Source: Candidatus Gastranaerophilales bacterium (lineage in GTDB: Bacteria; Cyanobacteriota; Vampirovibrionia; Gastranaerophilales; Gastranaerophilaceae). From it: a stretch of DNA of 64,000 bases. The stretch lies in the NCBI GenBank assembly GCA_928722015.1, contig CAKMWI010000002.1, positions 20,399-84,398 on the forward strand, given 5' to 3'. Below are positions 61,142-64,000 of the stretch, piece by piece. Each line of letters begins with the position of its first letter. Position 1 is the first letter of the stretch. The notes under the pieces were generated by a model that was not told where the DNA came from, did no database searches, and worked only from the letters and a program-made list of their open reading frames with translations. Both the position numbers and the translations under genes were made by a program.

Positions 61142-63993
61142 TTATTAGTACTTTTTAAACTTTCTAAAAAGTCTTTATTATATTCAAGCGAATCTTTTGT
61201 TGCAGCAATTGAATAAACAGCCGGTCCGCTAAATACGTATTTTGCAGTATTTAAAATATCTTCAGGTGTTATAGAATCAATCAGTTCTAATTTTTTATTA
61301 ATATAATTTATTCCATAAGGAGTTTTCACACTTCTTGCAAGAAGGTCATTTTTTCCTGAATTTAATTCCAAGGAAGCAAGTATTGAAGTTTTTAAATATT
61401 TTTTTGCATTATCTAACTCTTCTGCAGATACAGTTTCTGTTGTAAGCCTCTTAATATTTTCATTAAAACCATCAATTGATTTTTTGATATTATCAAACGA
61501 TTTTTGTCCTGTTTCTTGATTTTCGGTAGTTGTGCCAATATTAAGGCTCATTATCCCGATATTATCTACAAAATCATAATTAGAAGAAACATAGTAAGCC
61601 AAATGTCGTGATTCTCTTAAATCAGAAAAAAGTCTTGATGCAGGTGAGCCTCCTAAAATTGAATTTAACAAAGAAATACATACAAAATCTTTAGCATTAT
61701 TATTATGGCTGAACTTAAAACCTTCGAGTATCTCTGCCTGATTTTTTTTATGTTCTACAGTATAAACTTGATTAGCATTAAGTGGCTTGTATGAGTCTTT
61801 AAGAGAAATATCTTTAGGCTGCAGTAAAGCATATTCGCCTGCTGAATCAAAAACTTTCTGTTTTAATTCAGGATGTTTTGAAAATGGTGCGGAGACTATA
61901 ACCTGCCCCTGACCTTTTACAAAAAGGTCATTATAAAAATCCTTAATATCATTCAAAGTTATATCATCCAAACTTGCCAACAAATCTTTTGGAGTGTATG
62001 CATACGGTGTATTTTCATATATAACTTTTCCAAAGTTGTCATAAGGTGAAGGCTCAGTATTTGAAAAATCTTCACGTAATCGATATACACTTTGTTTAAA
62101 ATTTTCTTCAGTTATATCAACATTTTTTAATTTATCGTTAAGCAAATTTAATGCCTCTCCAGTAGAAGTATATGGAAAATTAACTCTGGCCTTTAATCCA
62201 TAATCATCTGCAATGATATAAGAATCCATAGCAATGATATCTGACTCTTTATTATATTGCTCAAACGACATATTCTTAGAACCGCTGTTATTTATAATAT
62301 CTGATAAAATATACGAAATAGCTGCCTTTTTAGGAGTCCAGTTTTTTTCCTGAATTGTCAGCATATATTCTACATTATCAGTATCAATATCATTGAGAAT
62401 AACATCCATATTATTTGGTAATTTATATTCTGATATTTTAGCGGTATCAACTGGGACTTTTTTATTTAACCCGGTAAATGAAACACTTGAAATAACAGAT
62501 AACGGAGTTATCTTTGCAAAATTATATTTATCTTCTATAGAATCTTGTGATACTTGATTTGGATGTACAACTGTCAATGCAGCCTTATTTAAATCCAAAT
62601 ATTTTTTTGCCGTATTTACAATATCATCAGCGGTCATCGAGTCCACAATAGAATTAAAATCTTTTACTTGACTAACATCCCCATTCAACATTGCCATCCC
62701 TATCTGAGAGTTTAGAGCATGAGAATATTCAAAAATTTCATTATGATTTTTCTTTAATCTATTTTTTATAGCCGTTAACTCTTCTTCCGTTGGTGGGACT
62801 TTTGATAAATTATCAATAATTGAATATAATTCTTTTAATAATAATTCTGCTCTAGCTTCTGATACTTCACATTGAAGCATTAGCATAGATTTATCTTTAG
62901 GATTAGAACTCAATCGTTCAGGTGCAAGACCTATATATGTTCCATACTTACTTTCAAGTGCTGCTATTCTAGAATTTGATAACCCGGCAGCCAAACATGA
63001 AAGTGCCTGTATGTAAATTTTATCTTTTGTATTATTATTTTCCGGACCTACAAAACCGATAAATACAGAAGACTTCCCGGCTACAGATTTTGGAGAAATA
63101 ATATCTTGTCTAACGGCTTTAGTAATAGGAGTCAATTTTTCAAATTTTCTCTCATTTACAGGATTATTAGTCCCTGTAAAATATTTTGATACAAGCTTCA
63201 TTGTTGATTCCGGCTCAACCTCGCCGGTTATAACTGTTATCATATTCGAAGGATAATAATTACTCTTATAATAATCTATCACATCTTCTCTTGTAAGAGC
63301 ATCTATATTATCAGTAGAACCGGCAACAAGATCAAGTGAATTTGATTTTACATTAAACAAATTTTTTATTGTTTGAGAATATCCTAAATTTTCATTTTCT
63401 GATAAGCACATATTTATTTCAGAATCAACAATTTTCTTTTCTTTTTCTAATTTGTCAAGCAAGAATGTAGGTGATTGAAGCTGCGCAGCCTGAAGCATTA
63501 TTTTATTTTCTAAATCTTTATCATCCAACAAATTAGAACTTATATAATAATCCGTTACGGAAAAAGATGTAGAAGCATTAGTTTTAGCTCCCATTTTATT
63601 AACTTCATCAAAAAAGACTTTATTCCCTAAAGTTTCTGAACCATTGAACAAATTATGCTCAATATAATGACTAATTCCTCTAACATTATCAGGTTCGTTA
63701 AAAGAACCGGTATTAACATACGTTTTAACAACAGTAGTACCCTCTTTTGGAACAATAACAACTTTTTGTCCATTAGCAAGTTTATAACATTTTGCTGTTA
63801 AATTATCATTCAATTTAATATCTTCAATATGCCGATATGAAATAGGAGTACTCACACTAAATTCAGGAGTTACATTTGATAAAGAATTCACCTGATTGGA
63901 AGAAGAATCTCCTGTAAAAGATTTATTTACCCTTGTTGATGCATTGGCGCCAATATTAGGGGCTATTATTGTATAATTCGGAATAACTTTCAT
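61138..63993 (-). CDS. M16-family (pitrilysin-like) zinc peptidase
   Basis: 951 residues, an M16 protein with two halves. The N-terminal half has the inverted zinc motif HYIEH at 109-113 followed by the downstream Glu in KIVDSEINM, so it should be catalytic. The second half (from about 500) has the same fold pattern but no HxxEH, as in PqqL-like and mitochondrial processing peptidase relatives. The first 50 residues are Ser/Asn-rich without an evident signal peptide. Its substrate is unknown. The ATG lies seven bases from the window edge, so the ribosome-binding site is outside. Confidence 0.88.
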   Translation of the reverse strand: MKVIPNYTIIAPNIGANASTRVNKSFTGDSSSNQVNSLSNVTPEFSVSTPISYRHIEDIKLNDNLTAKCYKLANGQKVVIVPKEGTTVVKTYVNTGSFNEPDNVRGISHYIEHNLFNGSETLGNKVFFDEVNKMGAKTNASTSFSVTDYYISSNLLDDKDLENKIMLQAAQLQSPTFLLDKLEKEKKIVDSEINMCLSENENLGYSQTIKNLFNVKSNSLDLVAGSTDNIDALTREDVIDYYKSNYYPSNMITVITGEVEPESTMKLVSKYFTGTNNPVNERKFEKLTPITKAVRQDIISPKSVAGKSSVFIGFVGPENNNTKDKIYIQALSCLAAGLSNSRIAALESKYGTYIGLAPERLSSNPKDKSMLMLQCEVSEARAELLLKELYSIIDNLSKVPPTEEELTAIKNRLKKNHNEIFEYSHALNSQIGMAMLNGDVSQVKDFNSIVDSMTADDIVNTAKKYLDLNKAALTVVHPNQVSQDSIEDKYNFAKITPLSVISSVSFTGLNKKVPVDTAKISEYKLPNNMDVILNDIDTDNVEYMLTIQEKNWTPKKAAISYILSDIINNSGSKNMSFEQYNKESDIIAMDSYIIADDYGLKARVNFPYTSTGEALNLLNDKLKNVDITEENFKQSVYRLREDFSNTEPSPYDNFGKVIYENTPYAYTPKDLLASLDDITLNDIKDFYNDLFVKGQGQVIVSAPFSKHPELKQKVFDSAGEYALLQPKDISLKDSYKPLNANQVYTVEHKKNQAEILEGFKFSHNNNAKDFVCISLLNSILGGSPASRLFSDLRESRHLAYYVSSNYDFVDNIGIMSLNIGTTTENQETGQKSFDNIKKSIDGFNENIKRLTTETVSAEELDNAKKYLKTSILASLELNSGKNDLLARSVKTPYGINYINKKLELIDSITPEDILNTAKYVFSGPAVYSIAATKDSLEYNKDFLESLKSTNN

Positions 63994-64000
63994 AAAAAAA

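Overview
The window is AT-rich, gene-dense bacterial DNA, almost certainly chromosomal, with no rRNA, tRNA, CRISPR array, phage or insertion sequence that I can see. The gene set suggests an anaerobic, non-photosynthetic relative of Cyanobacteria (Melainabacteria/Vampirovibrionia, most like gut Gastranaerophilales). The reasons are a B12-dependent class II ribonucleotide reductase, a four-subunit ferredoxin-dependent 2-oxoacid oxidoreductase, KDO-pathway genes, rplJ-rplL not followed by rpoB, long prepilin-like proteins with a cyanobacterial-looking N-terminus, and many lineage-specific hypothetical proteins. The taxonomic call is inference from gene content, not a database result.

Layout. 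1-3.4 kb (minus): a truncated membrane protein, then kdsD-kdsC-queD-uppP (KDO precursor synthesis, a pterin enzyme, undecaprenyl-PP recycling). 3.5-5.8 kb: a small orphan gene and nrdJ. 6.3-11 kb (plus): an oligopeptide-type ABC importer (lipoprotein plus two permeases, no ATPase) and an MgtC-like protein. 11-14.6 kb (plus): pyrH-frr-cdsA-rnc-rpe. 14.6-17.5 kb: a Ser/Glu-rich protein, cdd, two small Cys-containing proteins, rpsU and a short coiled-coil protein. 17.6-20.2 kb (minus): the 2-oxoacid:ferredoxin oxidoreductase operon. 20.4-27.7 kb (plus): a 1988-residue coiled-coil protein overlapping a GlcD-type flavoenzyme. 27.8-31.2 kb: gltX, a small gene, then rsmH and an FtsL-like gene. 31.3-36.5 kb: a GT2 glycosyltransferase, a degenerate HD-GYP protein, and a two-gene Cys-rich unit (activase-related and U32-like). 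36.6-38.3 kb: a membrane protein made of three internal repeats. 38.5-45.7 kb: maf, two paralogous prepilin-like genes, a NarL-type response regulator, a GH13-like protein and a GNAT protein. 45.8-50 kb: ilvC, a YhaM-like HD nuclease, two tandem thymidylate-kinase paralogues and an HTH protein. 50.1-52.3 kb (minus): rplJ-rplL followed by two membrane-anchored proteins with the L7/L12 C-terminal domain. 52.4-55.1 kb: small proteins, a metallophosphoesterase, an S4 protein and rplU-rpmA. 55.2-61.1 kb (plus): murF-mraY-murD-ftsW-murG. 61.1-64 kb: an M16-type peptidase.

The genes mostly serve envelope growth (uppP, kdsCD, cdsA, mur/fts), translation (rpsU, rplJ, rplL, rplU, rpmA, frr, gltX, S4 protein), nucleotide metabolism (nrdJ, pyrH, cdd, tmk pair, maf) and anaerobic redox metabolism. 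The most unusual element is the pair of single-pass membrane proteins carrying the ribosomal stalk L7/L12 C-terminal fold directly downstream of rplL, each with its own apparent promoter. Other items worth following up are the three-repeat membrane protein, the giant coiled-coil protein, the HD-GYP protein that has lost its metal ligands, and the tandem thymidylate kinases.
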